NCBI RefSeq assembly: GCF_039542035.1
Contig: NZ_BAABHJ010000023.1
Coordinates: forward strand, 434,001 to 498,000
Length of the DNA: 64,000 bases
Source of the DNA: Actinoallomurus liliacearum
GTDB lineage: Bacteria > Actinomycetota > Actinomycetes > Streptosporangiales > Streptosporangiaceae
Direction of reading: 5' to 3'
The notes beneath the pieces are model-generated. The model worked only from the letters and a program-made list of their open reading frames with translations. It did not search any database and was not told where the DNA came from. Of the stretch, positions 26,786-36,043 are shown one piece after another. Position 1 is the stretch's first letter; each line of letters opens with the position of its first letter. A program made the position numbers and the translations under genes.

Positions 26786-26837
26786 GCGGAATCGGCGGAT
26801 GATTTCCATCGATGCCGAATTCAGTGCAGGATTCCGC
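26786..26837. promoter_or_regulatory. Inverted repeat in the MFS-Lrp divergent region
   Basis: GCGGAATC (26786-26793) and GATTCCGC (26830-26837) form a perfect 8-bp inverted repeat separated by 36 bases, with the palindrome CATCGATG (26807-26814) inside. It lies just before the Lrp gene and is a candidate operator for autoregulation and MFS control. Lrp-family proteins often bind multiple spaced sites. Confidence 0.5.
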
Positions 26838-26838
26838 C

Positions 26839-27828
26839 ATGCTCGACGACCTCGATCACCGTGTCGTCCACGCCCTGCACATCGACGGGCGGGCGCCCTT
26901 CAGCCGGATAGCCGAGGTCCTCGGCGTGTCCACCCAGACCGTGGCGCGCCGCTACCGGCGGCTGCGCGTGGAGGCGGGACTGCGGGTCGTCGGCCTGACG
27001 GAGCCGGGTAAGGCCGGGCAGACCCAGTGGATGGTCCGGCTCACCACCACGCCGTCCACCACCCAGGCCCTCGCGCGATCCCTCGCCCAGCGGCCGGACA
27101 CCTCCTGGGTCAAGCTCGTCTCGGGCGGAACGGAGATCTTCGCGATCGTGCGCGCGCCGCACGGCGTAGAGGTCTCCCGCGCGCTGCTGCTGCGCGACAT
27201 CCCGCGGAGGGCCGGCATCACCGCCGTCTCCGCACACTGCCTGCTGCACAGCTACCTGGGCGGCCCCACCGCGTGGCGCGGCACCACCCAGGCGCTCAGC
27301 GACCGGCAGCAGGCGCTGCTCCGGCCGGCCCACGCGCCGGCCGCCCCGGACGGAAGCCGATCACGGTCCACAGCAGATCACACCCTCCTCGACGCGCTAC
27401 GCCGTGACGGCCGCGCCTCGTACGGCGACCTGGCCACGGCGACCGGCTGGTCCCAGGCCACCGTGGCGCGCCGCCTCACCGACCTCCGCTCCCGAGGAGT
27501 GCTCTTCTTCGACGTCGAGATCGATCCCGCGCTCCTGGGCGCGACGACCCAGGCACTGCTGTGGATGGCCGTCGCCCCGGCACGCCTGGACGATGTCGCG
27601 ACGGCCCTCGCCGGCCACCGCGAACTCGCCGTGGTCGCCGCCACGACCGGTCCCACCAACCTGCTCGCGCAGGCACTCTGCGCGGACCCGGCCGAGTTGC
27701 ACCACTACCTCACGCGGCGCCTCGGCGCCCTCGACGGAATCCACACCCTCGAGACCGCTCCGATCCTCCATACGGTCAAGGCCGCGGGCTCGCTCGACCC
27801 CGTCGCACGCCTACGATCGGAGCCATGA
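26839..27828 (+). CDS. Lrp/AsnC-family regulator with two HTH domains
   Basis: 329 residues. Two AsnC-type winged helices: LDDLDHRVVHALHIDGRAPFSRIAEVLGVS at the N-terminus and LLDALRRDGRASYGDLATATGWSQATVARR near residue 180. Each is followed by a RAM-like alpha/beta ligand domain. This doubled architecture is common among actinobacterial Lrp proteins. ATG 26839 has AGG spacing of about 9; an in-frame ATG at 26812 is possible. Its stop overlaps the rsmE start (ATGA), so rsmE translation is coupled to it. It probably controls the divergent MFS exporter. Confidence 0.86.
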   Translation: MLDDLDHRVVHALHIDGRAPFSRIAEVLGVSTQTVARRYRRLRVEAGLRVVGLTEPGKAGQTQWMVRLTTTPSTTQALARSLAQRPDTSWVKLVSGGTEIFAIVRAPHGVEVSRALLLRDIPRRAGITAVSAHCLLHSYLGGPTAWRGTTQALSDRQQALLRPAHAPAAPDGSRSRSTADHTLLDALRRDGRASYGDLATATGWSQATVARRLTDLRSRGVLFFDVEIDPALLGATTQALLWMAVAPARLDDVATALAGHRELAVVAATTGPTNLLAQALCADPAELHHYLTRRLGALDGIHTLETAPILHTVKAAGSLDPVARLRSEP

Positions 27829-28556
27829 GCCCACCCCTCTTCCTCAGCGACCCCGCACGCCTCGAGTCCGACCGGATCCTCCTCGACGGGCCCGAGGGAC
27901 GCCACGCGGCGGCCGTACGCCGGCTGCGGCCGGGGGAGCGGGTCGACCTCGCCGACGGCGTGGGCGGTCTCGTCGAGTGCGTCGTCACCTCCGCCGAGCG
28001 GGACAGCCTGCGCCTCGAGGCCCGCGCCCGCCGGCGCGTCCCCCGCCCGGATCCCCGGATCGTGGTGGTGCAGGCCCTGCCCAAGGGCGACCGGGGCGAG
28101 CTGGCGGTCGAGACGATGACCGAGGTGGGCGTCGACGTCATCGTGCCCTGGACGGCCGCCCGCTGTGTCACCCAGTGGCGCGGCGAACGTCGCGCCAAGG
28201 CGCTCGCCCGGTGGCGCGGCGCCGCGCGCGAGGCGGCCAAGCAGAGCCGGCGCGCCTGGCTGCCCGAGGTGACCGAACCGGCCGACACGGCGACGGCCGC
28301 CGAGCGTGTCCGCGGCGCCGCGCTCGCCGTCATCCTGCACGAGGAGGCCGACCGGCCGCTCAGCCGCGTCGACGTTCCGGCCACCGGCGACATCGTCGTC
28401 GTCGTGGGCCCGGAGGGCGGCCTCACCGACGATGAGGTCGCCGCGTTCGAGGCCGCGGGCGGCGTCACGACGCTCCTCGGCCCCACCGTCCTGCGCACCT
28501 CCACCGCGGGGGTGGCCGCGGCCGCCGTGCTCCTCAGCCGCGGCGGCCGCTGGTAA
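27825..28556 (+). CDS. rsmE: 16S rRNA m3U1498 methyltransferase RsmE
   Basis: 243 residues. SPOUT-fold methyltransferase that modifies U1498 of 16S rRNA using SAM. Visible motifs: HAAAVRRLRPGERVDLADG in the N-terminal PUA-like part, RIVVVQALPKGDRGELAVE, TEVGVDVIVPW, and the SAM-binding knot motifs VVVVGPEGGLTDDEVAAF and LGPTVLRTSTAGVAA. The start ATG overlaps the preceding Lrp stop as ATGA. rsmE after dnaJ is the standard order, here interrupted by the MFS/Lrp pair. Confidence 0.95.
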   Translation: MSPPLFLSDPARLESDRILLDGPEGRHAAAVRRLRPGERVDLADGVGGLVECVVTSAERDSLRLEARARRRVPRPDPRIVVVQALPKGDRGELAVETMTEVGVDVIVPWTAARCVTQWRGERRAKALARWRGAAREAAKQSRRAWLPEVTEPADTATAAERVRGAALAVILHEEADRPLSRVDVPATGDIVVVVGPEGGLTDDEVAAFEAAGGVTTLLGPTVLRTSTAGVAAAAVLLSRGGRW

Positions 28557-28564
28557 TCCTCAGC

Positions 28565-29212
28565 TCACGGGGACGACTGGGCCGACGGCTGCTGCGCGCC
28601 GTTGGTCGGCGTATCGGTCGTCGGCACCTGCGTCGGCGTCGCCGGAGGCGGCGGAGACGCCGCCTGGGTCGGCGGCGCCGACGTGGCCGTGTCCGGGCCG
28701 CACGTGACATGCGGGGAAGGAGCCGGGCTCGCCGTCTGGTCGTCGGCCGAACCGGCCGGCGGCCTGATCGGGTCCTCGCCCGGCGGGCACTTGTGCCCCG
28801 GGATGACGTGAGCGCCGGACGGGCCGGTCCTGGACGGCGACGGGTGCGGCAGCGCGCCCACGTCCGGACGGGACGGATTCACCGGCGGCCAGGCGGTCAC
28901 CACCTTCTGCCCACCGGCCGCCGACGTGCCGTCGTCGCGCCGGTCCGCGGGGCTGAAGTGTCCCGTCTGCACGAACGTCTTCAGCGCCGGCGTCGTCGAC
29001 ACGGCGACCCCGGTGATCACGACCGCTGCGGCCACGGCCGCCAGCGGCCGCAGCCACGGGATCGTGAACCACGCGCCGAAGTGTCGCTCCTGCTTCTTCG
29101 CTATCTTGCCGCGGATCTGCTCAAGCCCCTCTGGAGAGGGCGTGACCGCTTCCGCTTCCGCGTGCAAGACACGGCGCAGACGCTCGCCGTACTCGTCGAA
29201 GGGTTCGGTCAT
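28565..29212 (-). CDS. Single-pass membrane protein, putative anti-sigma partner
   Basis: 215 residues. Residues 1-45 are a charged cytoplasmic part (EYGERLRRVLHAEAEAVTPSPEGLEQIRGKI) of a kind often seen ahead of anti-sigma or sigma-linked membrane proteins. One membrane helix follows near residues 52-72 (LAAVAAAVVITGVAV), then a Pro/Ser/Thr-rich external region with two cysteines. The gene overlaps the upstream sigma-factor stop (TAATG), the classic coupling of sigma and regulator. The anti-sigma function is inferred from context; no zinc anti-sigma HxxxCxxC motif is visible. Confidence 0.65.
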   Translation of the reverse strand: MTEPFDEYGERLRRVLHAEAEAVTPSPEGLEQIRGKIAKKQERHFGAWFTIPWLRPLAAVAAAVVITGVAVSTTPALKTFVQTGHFSPADRRDDGTSAAGGQKVVTAWPPVNPSRPDVGALPHPSPSRTGPSGAHVIPGHKCPPGEDPIRPPAGSADDQTASPAPSPHVTCGPDTATSAPPTQAASPPPPATPTQVPTTDTPTNGAQQPSAQSSP

Positions 29213-29796
29213 TAAAGCTGCTCCAGAACGCTGCGTAGCGCGGCCATCCCGCGCGCGGTGTGGCTCTTGACGGCTCCCCGGCTGATCCCCATGGTGTTGG
29301 CGATCTCCGCCTCTGACAGATCACCGTAGTAGCGCAGCACCAGGGCCTCGCGCTGCCGGGTCGGCAACCCCCCCAGGGCCTTGACCACGGCCGAACGCTC
29401 GAGCTCGACGATCGCGCCGTTCTCAGCGCTCGGCGCGTCCGGCAGGCCCTTGGGAGCATACTTCTCGACGACCGCCCGGTGCCGCAGTACGGATCGTGAC
29501 CGGTTGACCACCGACTGCCGGAGGTAGGAGAGGGCTTTCTCCGGATCGCGCAGCCGCCGCCAGGCCCCGTGCATGGCGACGAACGCGTCCTGCACCACTT
29601 CCTCCGCCGTCGCCAGGTCGCGCACCAGGAGTGCGCTGAGGCGTACGAGGGAACGGTAATGGGCGCTGTAAAGCGCGGTAACCGCCTGGTCGGCGTCCCA
29701 CGCGACGGTCACAGCGCCCGTCGTTCCTCTGGCCACGAGGGTCTCGGTCACATCAGTAGGACGCGTGCCCTCGCCGGGAGGTTTACGAAAGGGCAT
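29212..29796 (-). CDS. SigE-family RNA polymerase sigma factor (ECF-like)
   Basis: 194 residues with region 2 (ALYSAHYRSLVRLSALLVRDLATAEEVVQDAF) and region 4 (LPTRQREALVLRYYGDLSEAEIANTMGISRGAVKSHTARG). The spacing fits the actinobacterial SigE family of ECF-like factors (often named SigE70/SigM-like). The first ~30 residues before region 2 are not conserved, so a later start is possible. ATG 29796 is used here. Its TAA overlaps the ATG of the membrane partner. The operon is divergent from the HIT gene. Confidence 0.88.
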   Translation of the reverse strand: MPFRKPPGEGTRPTDVTETLVARGTTGAVTVAWDADQAVTALYSAHYRSLVRLSALLVRDLATAEEVVQDAFVAMHGAWRRLRDPEKALSYLRQSVVNRSRSVLRHRAVVEKYAPKGLPDAPSAENGAIVELERSAVVKALGGLPTRQREALVLRYYGDLSEAEIANTMGISRGAVKSHTARGMAALRSVLEQL

Positions 29797-30064
29797 TCCT
29801 CGTCTCGCCTTATCCGCCCGTCAGTGCCGTCGTCGGCTGTCGTCTCGATTGGACGAACGCCTTGACCCGGCAGGTTCGTGCGAACGTCACCCGGCCTCGG
29901 ATTTACCGAAGGATCCGGCGCTGGGGGTTCGCGTGAAGGTAACGATAACCAGACAAGGGAGTGCCTTGGCCATAGTTACACGCCGGAGGCCGTAACGATT
30001 CGCGGACGGCCGTGCCGCCTCGTGGCGCGATAACATGCGCTGATCCTTGGCGAAGGAGAGTGCA

Positions 30065-30415
30065 TTGACGGAACAGGACTGTTTGTTCTGCAAGATCGTG
30101 TCCGGGGAGGTGCCCGCGGACGTCGTTCGGGAGACGGATCGGACGATCGCGTTCCGGGACATCAACCCGCAGGCGCCGACGCACGTGCTCGTCATCCCGC
30201 GCGACCATCATCCGACCGCGGCGGCGCTCGCCGCCGAGGACGGGGACCTCCTCGCGGAGGTCGTCCGCGCGGCGCACGAGGTCGCGGTCGCCGAAGGCAT
30301 CGAGGAGACCGGGTACCGCGTGGTGTTCAACACCGGCCCCGGGGCGGGACAGACCGTGTTCCACGTGCATGCGCACGTGCTCGGCGGCCGTGGTCTGGGC
30401 TGGCCGCCGGGATGA
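30065..30415 (+). CDS. HIT-family nucleotide hydrolase (HinT-like)
   Basis: 116 residues. Opens DCLFCKIVSGEVPADVV and ends with the histidine triad HVHAHVLGG, the catalytic H-x-H-x-H. HinT proteins hydrolyse adenosine phosphoramidates. TTG 30065 is chosen because AAGGAGAG lies 4-5 bases ahead; an upstream in-frame TTG at 30047 would contain this site. HIT next to phoH is the usual actinobacterial order, starting the phoH-ybeY-CNNM-era group. Confidence 0.93.
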   Translation: MTEQDCLFCKIVSGEVPADVVRETDRTIAFRDINPQAPTHVLVIPRDHHPTAAALAAEDGDLLAEVVRAAHEVAVAEGIEETGYRVVFNTGPGAGQTVFHVHAHVLGGRGLGWPPG

Positions 30416-30531
30416 GCGGGCGTCCCCGCGCGGTCGGAAATTGAGTGGCCCGGGCCGGTACCATGGGTGATACGCAGCCGAAGACCCGACGTGACCGGAA
30501 GGTAGGGGCGAAAAGGCCGCAAGGCCGCGCT

Positions 30532-31581
<1,050 letters not shown>

Positions 31582-31585
31582 ACCG

Positions 31586-32068
31586 GTGAGCATCGAGGTT
31601 CTGAACGAGTCCGGCTCGGAGGCCGACGAGACGGCGCTGTCGGCACTGGCCGCGCACGTGCTGGAGAAACTGCGGGTCCATCCGCTCGCCGAGCTGTCGA
31701 TCGTCCTCGTCGACGAGGACGCGATGAGCGAGCTGCACGAGAAGTGGATGGGCGAACCGGGCCCGACCGACGTGCTGTCCTTCCCGATGGACGAGCTGCG
31801 GCCGGGCCACGTGTCCGGGGGCACGGAGGACGCGCCGCCGGACCCGGCCCTGCTCGGCGACGTCGTGCTGTGCCCGACCGTGGCGGTACAGCAGGCCAAG
31901 AAGGCCGGTCACAGCGCCGAGGACGAACTGCACCTGCTGTGCACCCACGGCATCCTGCACCTGCTCGGCTACGACCACGCCGAGCCCGAAGAGCACAAGG
32001 AGATGTTCGGCCTGCAGGCCGAGCTGCTCGCCTCATGGCGTGCGGCGCGTGCCCGGCCCTCATCATGA
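31586..32068 (+). CDS. ybeY: Endoribonuclease YbeY
   Basis: 160 residues. The zinc motif HGILHLLGYDH (H-x3-H-x5-H) near residue 125 and the LSIVLVDEDAMSELHEKWMGEPGPTDVLSFP stretch define YbeY, which takes part in 16S rRNA 3'-end maturation and ribosome quality control. GTG 31586 is four bases after phoH, and the TGA overlaps the ATG of the CNNM gene (ATGA), so phoH-ybeY-CNNM form one coupled unit. Confidence 0.95.
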   Translation: MSIEVLNESGSEADETALSALAAHVLEKLRVHPLAELSIVLVDEDAMSELHEKWMGEPGPTDVLSFPMDELRPGHVSGGTEDAPPDPALLGDVVLCPTVAVQQAKKAGHSAEDELHLLCTHGILHLLGYDHAEPEEHKEMFGLQAELLASWRAARARPSS

Positions 32069-33375
32069 CCGCCGTGCAGGGTTGGCTGATCGTCGGTGCC
32101 GCCGTGCTGGTGGCGGTGGCCGGTCTGTTCGCGGGCGCCGAGACGGCGCTCGCCCGGATCTCCCGCATCCGGGTGGAAGAGCTGGGACGCGAGGAGCGGC
32201 GGGGCAGCCGGCAGCTCGCCGAGGTCGTCGCCGACCCGCCGCGCTACCTCAATCTCCTGCTGTTGCTGCGGGTGAGCTGTGAGCTGGCCGCGACGGTCCT
32301 CGTCGCGGACCTGTGCATCACCTGGCTGGAGGCGAACTGGCGCGCGTACCTCACCGCCGCGGCCGTGATGATCGTCGTCAGCTACATCGCGATCGGCGTC
32401 ACGCCGCGGACGCTCGGCCGTCAGCACGTCGACCGGGTCGCGCTGGTCGGCGCGGCGGTGATCCATCCGCTGGCGCGCGTGCTGGGGCCGCTGCCGCGGC
32501 TGCTGATCCTGCTGGGCAACGCGCTGACTCCCGGGCGCGGCTTTCGCGAGGGGCCGTTCGCGTCCGAGGCCGAGCTGCGGGATCTGGTTGACCTCGCCGA
32601 GCAGCGGCAGCTCATCGAGCCGGACGAGCGGCAGATGATCCACTCGGTGTTCGAGCTGGGTGACACGCTCGTGCGCGAGGTGATGGTGCCGCGGACCGAC
32701 ATCGTCTTCATCGAGCACGACAAGACGCTGCGGCAGGCGCTGTCGCTCGCGCTGCGCAGCGGGTTCTCCCGGATCCCGGTGGTCGGCGAGAACGAGGACG
32801 ACGTGGTCGGCATCGCCTATCTGAAGGACATCGTCCGCCGCAGCCACGAGTTCCGCGAAGGCGAGTCGGTGGAGAAGGTCGAGTCGATCATGCGGCCGGC
32901 GACGTACGTCCCGGACAGCAAGCCGATCGACGAGCTGCTCCGCGAGATGCAGGCCCGGCAGATCCACTGTGCCATCGTCATCGACGAGTACGGCGGGACG
33001 GCCGGGCTGGTCACGATCGAGGACATCCTCGAGGAGATCGTCGGGGAGATAACCGACGAGTACGACCAGGAGCTGCCCCGGGTCGAGGAGCTGCCGGACG
33101 GCTCCGCGCGGGTGACCGCGCGGCTTCCGGTGGAGGACCTCGCGGACCTGTTCGACGTGGAGATCGAGGTCGACGAGGTCGAGACCGTCGGCGGTCTGCT
33201 GGCGCACGCGCTCGGCCGGGTGCCGATCGCCGGGTCGCAGGCGACGGTGGCGGGGCTGCGGCTGACCGCCGAGAGCCTGGCGGGCCGGCGCAACCGCATC
33301 GGCACGGTCCTGGTGGAGCGGATCCCGACCAAGGATCCCGCCGCCGAGGAGGAGCGCGAGAACGCCGAGGCCTAG
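32065..33375 (+). CDS. CNNM/hemolysin-C family transporter with CBS domains
   Basis: 436 residues. A DUF21/CNNM membrane part (about four helices, GWLIVGAAVLVAVAGLFAGAETALARIS at the start) is followed by two CBS domains (MVPRTDIVFIEHDKTL and MRPATYVPDSKPIDELL) and a CorC/HlyC-type C-terminal domain (RVTARLPVEDLADLFDVEIEVDEVETVGG). Relatives act in magnesium or cobalt handling, while the hemolysin name is historical. ATGA overlap with ybeY. A 390-base intergenic region with a hairpin element follows. Confidence 0.9.
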   Translation: MTAVQGWLIVGAAVLVAVAGLFAGAETALARISRIRVEELGREERRGSRQLAEVVADPPRYLNLLLLLRVSCELAATVLVADLCITWLEANWRAYLTAAAVMIVVSYIAIGVTPRTLGRQHVDRVALVGAAVIHPLARVLGPLPRLLILLGNALTPGRGFREGPFASEAELRDLVDLAEQRQLIEPDERQMIHSVFELGDTLVREVMVPRTDIVFIEHDKTLRQALSLALRSGFSRIPVVGENEDDVVGIAYLKDIVRRSHEFREGESVEKVESIMRPATYVPDSKPIDELLREMQARQIHCAIVIDEYGGTAGLVTIEDILEEIVGEITDEYDQELPRVEELPDGSARVTARLPVEDLADLFDVEIEVDEVETVGGLLAHALGRVPIAGSQATVAGLRLTAESLAGRRNRIGTVLVERIPTKDPAAEEERENAEA

Positions 33376-33764
33376 GACCTGTCCGGTGGATCCTGTGGCG
33401 GCACGGAGACCAGGCTGATCACAGCCCGATCGCGGCGGGTTCGTCACCCCGGCCGGCCGAGCCGGCACCCGGGACGCCTCCGGTCCGCCATCCACGGCGT
33501 ACCGAATGCTCGGCGACCGCAGTCCAGGACGAGGGCAAGAGCCCCGATATCGGCACCACGGGCGGGCCTTTCCCGAGCATCCGGCACGACCCCGCACGAC
33601 CATCCCGAGGAGATGGCGGGCAATCTCCACGGATCGCACACCCGCGGGTCGTCCTGCCCGGCCGGCGCCGCGCGCATCCCTCGCCGTCATGGATCGACCG
33701 GCACGTGATCCACCGGGCATGCCCCAGCCTCGGCGGGCAGGCGGCGGCAAGTACGCTGGGGCGC
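33376..33764. other. Intergenic region with hairpin element
   Basis: No gene is supported. It holds the second well-preserved hairpin-element copy (33499-33587), extending in similarity to about 33611, within the otherwise tight CNNM-CDA-era gene group. Confidence 0.6.
33499..33587 (+). repeat. Dispersed 89-bp hairpin element, second clear copy
   Basis: Left end GTACCGAATGCTCGG (33499-33513), identical to the 9039 copy; right end CCGAGCATCCGGCAC (33573-33587), one base different. Same length and orientation. The centre is partly conserved (GATATCGGC against CATATCAGC). The right-hand flank CGACCATCCCGAGGA is also shared, with one extra base between. Confidence 0.75.
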
Positions 33765-34094
33765 GTGAGCGAGCTCGATCCGGAAGACGCGAAGATCATC
33801 ACTTTGGCCCGGTCCACGCGGGCCCGTGCGGGCTCGGCGGAGGGCGCCGCCGTCCGGGACGAGACCGGCCGTACGTACGCCGCCGCGACGGTGGAACTGC
33901 CTTCGCTGAAGCTGACGGCGCTGCAGGTGGCGGTGGCGATGGCCGTGTCCAGCGGGGCGGAGAGCCTGGAGGCGGCCGCGGTCGTCACCGAGGACGGCCC
34001 CCCCGACGTCGCGGCCGTCCGTGACCTCGCCGCCAAGGCGCCGGTGCTCGTCGCGGGCCTGGACGGCGCCGTACGAGCGGTCCTGACGGACTGA
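33765..34094 (+). CDS. Cytidine-deaminase-like protein lacking zinc ligands
   Basis: 109 residues. The layout (ITLARSTRARAGSAEGAAVRDETGRTYAAATVELPSL as one continuous stretch at 33795-33905) follows cytidine deaminase up to the active site. But the H/C-A-E zinc/proton-shuttle motif and the downstream PCxxC are absent: TALQVAVAMAVSSG stands in the first place and nothing like the second follows. Homologues in this slot between CNNM and era are annotated as cytidine deaminase in other actinobacteria. It is probably non-catalytic. GTG 33765 start. Confidence 0.75.
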   Translation: MSELDPEDAKIITLARSTRARAGSAEGAAVRDETGRTYAAATVELPSLKLTALQVAVAMAVSSGAESLEAAAVVTEDGPPDVAAVRDLAAKAPVLVAGLDGAVRAVLTD

Positions 34095-34145
34095 TCGCCG
34101 TACGTGCTGTCGGAGTGCGCCGCGGGATACGGGACAATCGACGGT

Positions 34146-35069
34146 GTGACCTCGCCCCAGACGCCGACCGGCACGCGCTTTAAATCAGGGTTCGCCTGCT
34201 TCATCGGGCGTCCCAACGTGGGCAAGTCAACGCTGATGAACGCCCTCGTGGGAATGAAAGTGGCGATCACCAGCAACAAGCCGCAGACGACGCGCCGGGC
34301 GATCCGCGGCATCGTGCACCGGCCCGACGCCCAGCTCGTCATCGTCGACACGCCGGGGTTGCACAAGCCCCGTACGCTGCTCGGCGAGCGGTTGGACAGC
34401 CTGGTCCGCTCCACGTTGAGCGAGGTCGACGTCATCGGCTTCTGCATCCCGGCGAACGAACCGGTCGGGCCGGGCGACCGGTTCATCGCGGCGGAGCTCG
34501 CCCAGGTGAAGCGGACGCCGGTCGTCGCGATCGTGACCAAGACCGACCTCGCCGACCGGAGCCAGGTCGCCGAGCAACTGCTGAAGGTCTCCCGGCTGGG
34601 CGAGTGGGCCGACGTCGTGCCGTGTTCGGCCGAGTCGGGCTACCAGCTCGACGTGGTCAGCGACCTGCTCGCCGCTCGGCTGCCCGAGGGGCCGCCGCTG
34701 TATCCCGAAGGAGAGTTGACCGACGAGCCGGAGCAGATCCTCGTCGCGGAGCTCATCCGGGAGGCGGCGCTGGAGGGCGTACGCGAAGAGCTCCCGCACT
34801 CGATCGCCGTGGTCGTCGAGGAGATCCGACCGCGCGAGGACCGCGACGACCTGATCGACGTGCAGGCCTGGCTCTACGTCGAACGCCCCAGCCAGAAGGG
34901 CATCGTCATCGGGCCGAAGGGCGCTCGCCTCAAGGAGGTCGGCACCCGCGCCCGCAAGCAGATCGAGGCGCTCCTCGGCACGAGGGTCTACCTCGACCTG
35001 CGGATCAAGGTGGCGAAGGACTGGCAGCGGGATCCGAAACAGCTCCGCCGTCTCGGCTTCTACGACTGA
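34146..35069 (+). CDS. era: GTPase Era
   Basis: 307 residues. G1 GRPNVGKSTLMN near residue 20, G3 VDTPGLHKP near 70, G4 TKTDL near 130, and a C-terminal KH domain with KGIVIGPKGARLKEVG. Era binds 16S rRNA 3'-end and is needed for 30S maturation, functionally linked to YbeY upstream. GTG 34146 is used; the extra 14 codons of an upstream start are not conserved. The gene ends with LGFYD, the classic Era C-terminus. Confidence 0.95.
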   Translation: MTSPQTPTGTRFKSGFACFIGRPNVGKSTLMNALVGMKVAITSNKPQTTRRAIRGIVHRPDAQLVIVDTPGLHKPRTLLGERLDSLVRSTLSEVDVIGFCIPANEPVGPGDRFIAAELAQVKRTPVVAIVTKTDLADRSQVAEQLLKVSRLGEWADVVPCSAESGYQLDVVSDLLAARLPEGPPLYPEGELTDEPEQILVAELIREAALEGVREELPHSIAVVVEEIRPREDRDDLIDVQAWLYVERPSQKGIVIGPKGARLKEVGTRARKQIEALLGTRVYLDLRIKVAKDWQRDPKQLRRLGFYD

Positions 35070-35116
35070 TCGCCGCACGCCGTCTCGGCCGCGACGACCG
35101 GGCTCCGTACGAGAGT

Positions 35117-35253
35117 GCGGCCGTCGGAACCGGCCTCCGCGCGGTGCCGCGGCCGCTACGCCCGGGCTCCGGGCGACGGTGCGGCCGCTGAGACCCGCCT
35201 GCGCGTGATGATGCGGCCGCTAAGACCCCCGCCTGCGCGCGACGGCGCGGCCG
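35117..35253. repeat. ~32-bp degenerate tandem repeat between era and a convergent gene
   Basis: The word GCGGCCG recurs at 35117, 35149, 35181, 35213 and 35247, giving a regular 32-bp spacing (last step 34). Units 3 and 4 also share AGACCC-CGCCTGCGCG after the word. The array fills most of the gap between the era stop and the convergent gene's stop. Confidence 0.7.
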
Positions 35254-35889
35254 TTATGAGCGGGCCGGCTGAGTGCCGCGTGCGAGCGCGGCCAGGCCGA
35301 GGGCCAGCAGCGCCACCGAGGCGAGGACGGCGACCCAGAAACCCCAGGTGATCGACTCCGTCACGGATCCGTCCCCGAGGGTCATCCCGCGATGGAACAA
35401 CGCCAGTAGGCTCAGCGCCCCCGGGATCGCCGCGTAGGGGACGAACCGCTCGTGCACGGCCCGGCCGGCGAGGGCCAGGCCGAGCGCGACCGTGCCGGCC
35501 AGCACGATGATGTCCCCGTACGGTGCCGCCAGCCCGTACGTGGTGTGTCCCTGGGATTCCGACACTCCCACGAAGATGGCCCGCCCGAGGTCGGGAGTGC
35601 GCCAGGTCGTCCACGGCAGGAAGACCGACAGGAGCAGCAGCGCGGCCGCCCCGATCACCAGCGCGCAGAGGTACTCGCCGAGGCTCCTGTGGGGCGCGGG
35701 TTCCGGCGGCTCGGGCGTGGGCGGGACCTGAGGCGGTGTGAACCAGGCCTGGGGAGGTCTCGGGAGGGCCGTGCCGTCGGGAGCCGAGGCGGGGTCCGGG
35801 GCGGCGGCACGCACCCTTTCGGCCTCGGATCGCGGCGGCGGGACGGCGCCGCCGTCGGGCAGGGGATCGTCACCAGGCGGGGTCGTCAT
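35254..35889 (-). CDS. Hypothetical membrane protein, Pro-rich N-terminus
   Basis: 211 residues. A ~65-residue Pro/Ala-rich tail precedes four hydrophobic segments (LCALVIGAAALLLLSVFLPW, IIVLAGTVALGLALAG, YAAIPGALSLLALF and FWVAVLASVALLALGLAAL). The FLPWTTW pattern after the first helix is often seen in actinobacterial hypothetical membrane proteins. No function assigned. It is convergent with era across the 32-bp repeat. ATG 35889. Confidence 0.65.
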   Translation of the reverse strand: MTTPPGDDPLPDGGAVPPPRSEAERVRAAAPDPASAPDGTALPRPPQAWFTPPQVPPTPEPPEPAPHRSLGEYLCALVIGAAALLLLSVFLPWTTWRTPDLGRAIFVGVSESQGHTTYGLAAPYGDIIVLAGTVALGLALAGRAVHERFVPYAAIPGALSLLALFHRGMTLGDGSVTESITWGFWVAVLASVALLALGLAALARGTQPARS

Positions 35890-36043
35890 GCCGCGGCAGC
35901 CTAACGTCCGGAGGCCGGGCGGGCCGGGAATTCGGGCAACTTCGCCGTCCGTGGGGAGGGAAGCGCAGCCCCGGCCGCTCTGCCGGAGGGGACGACGGGC
36001 TGGATATTCTCCGATATCAGGTTGATACAGGAGGAGGCCGCCC

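Noticed and set aside
30400..30531. Longer PhoH starts at GTG 30445 or ATG 30463
   Set aside because: They add a basic non-conserved leader; ATG 30532 gives the family-like start.
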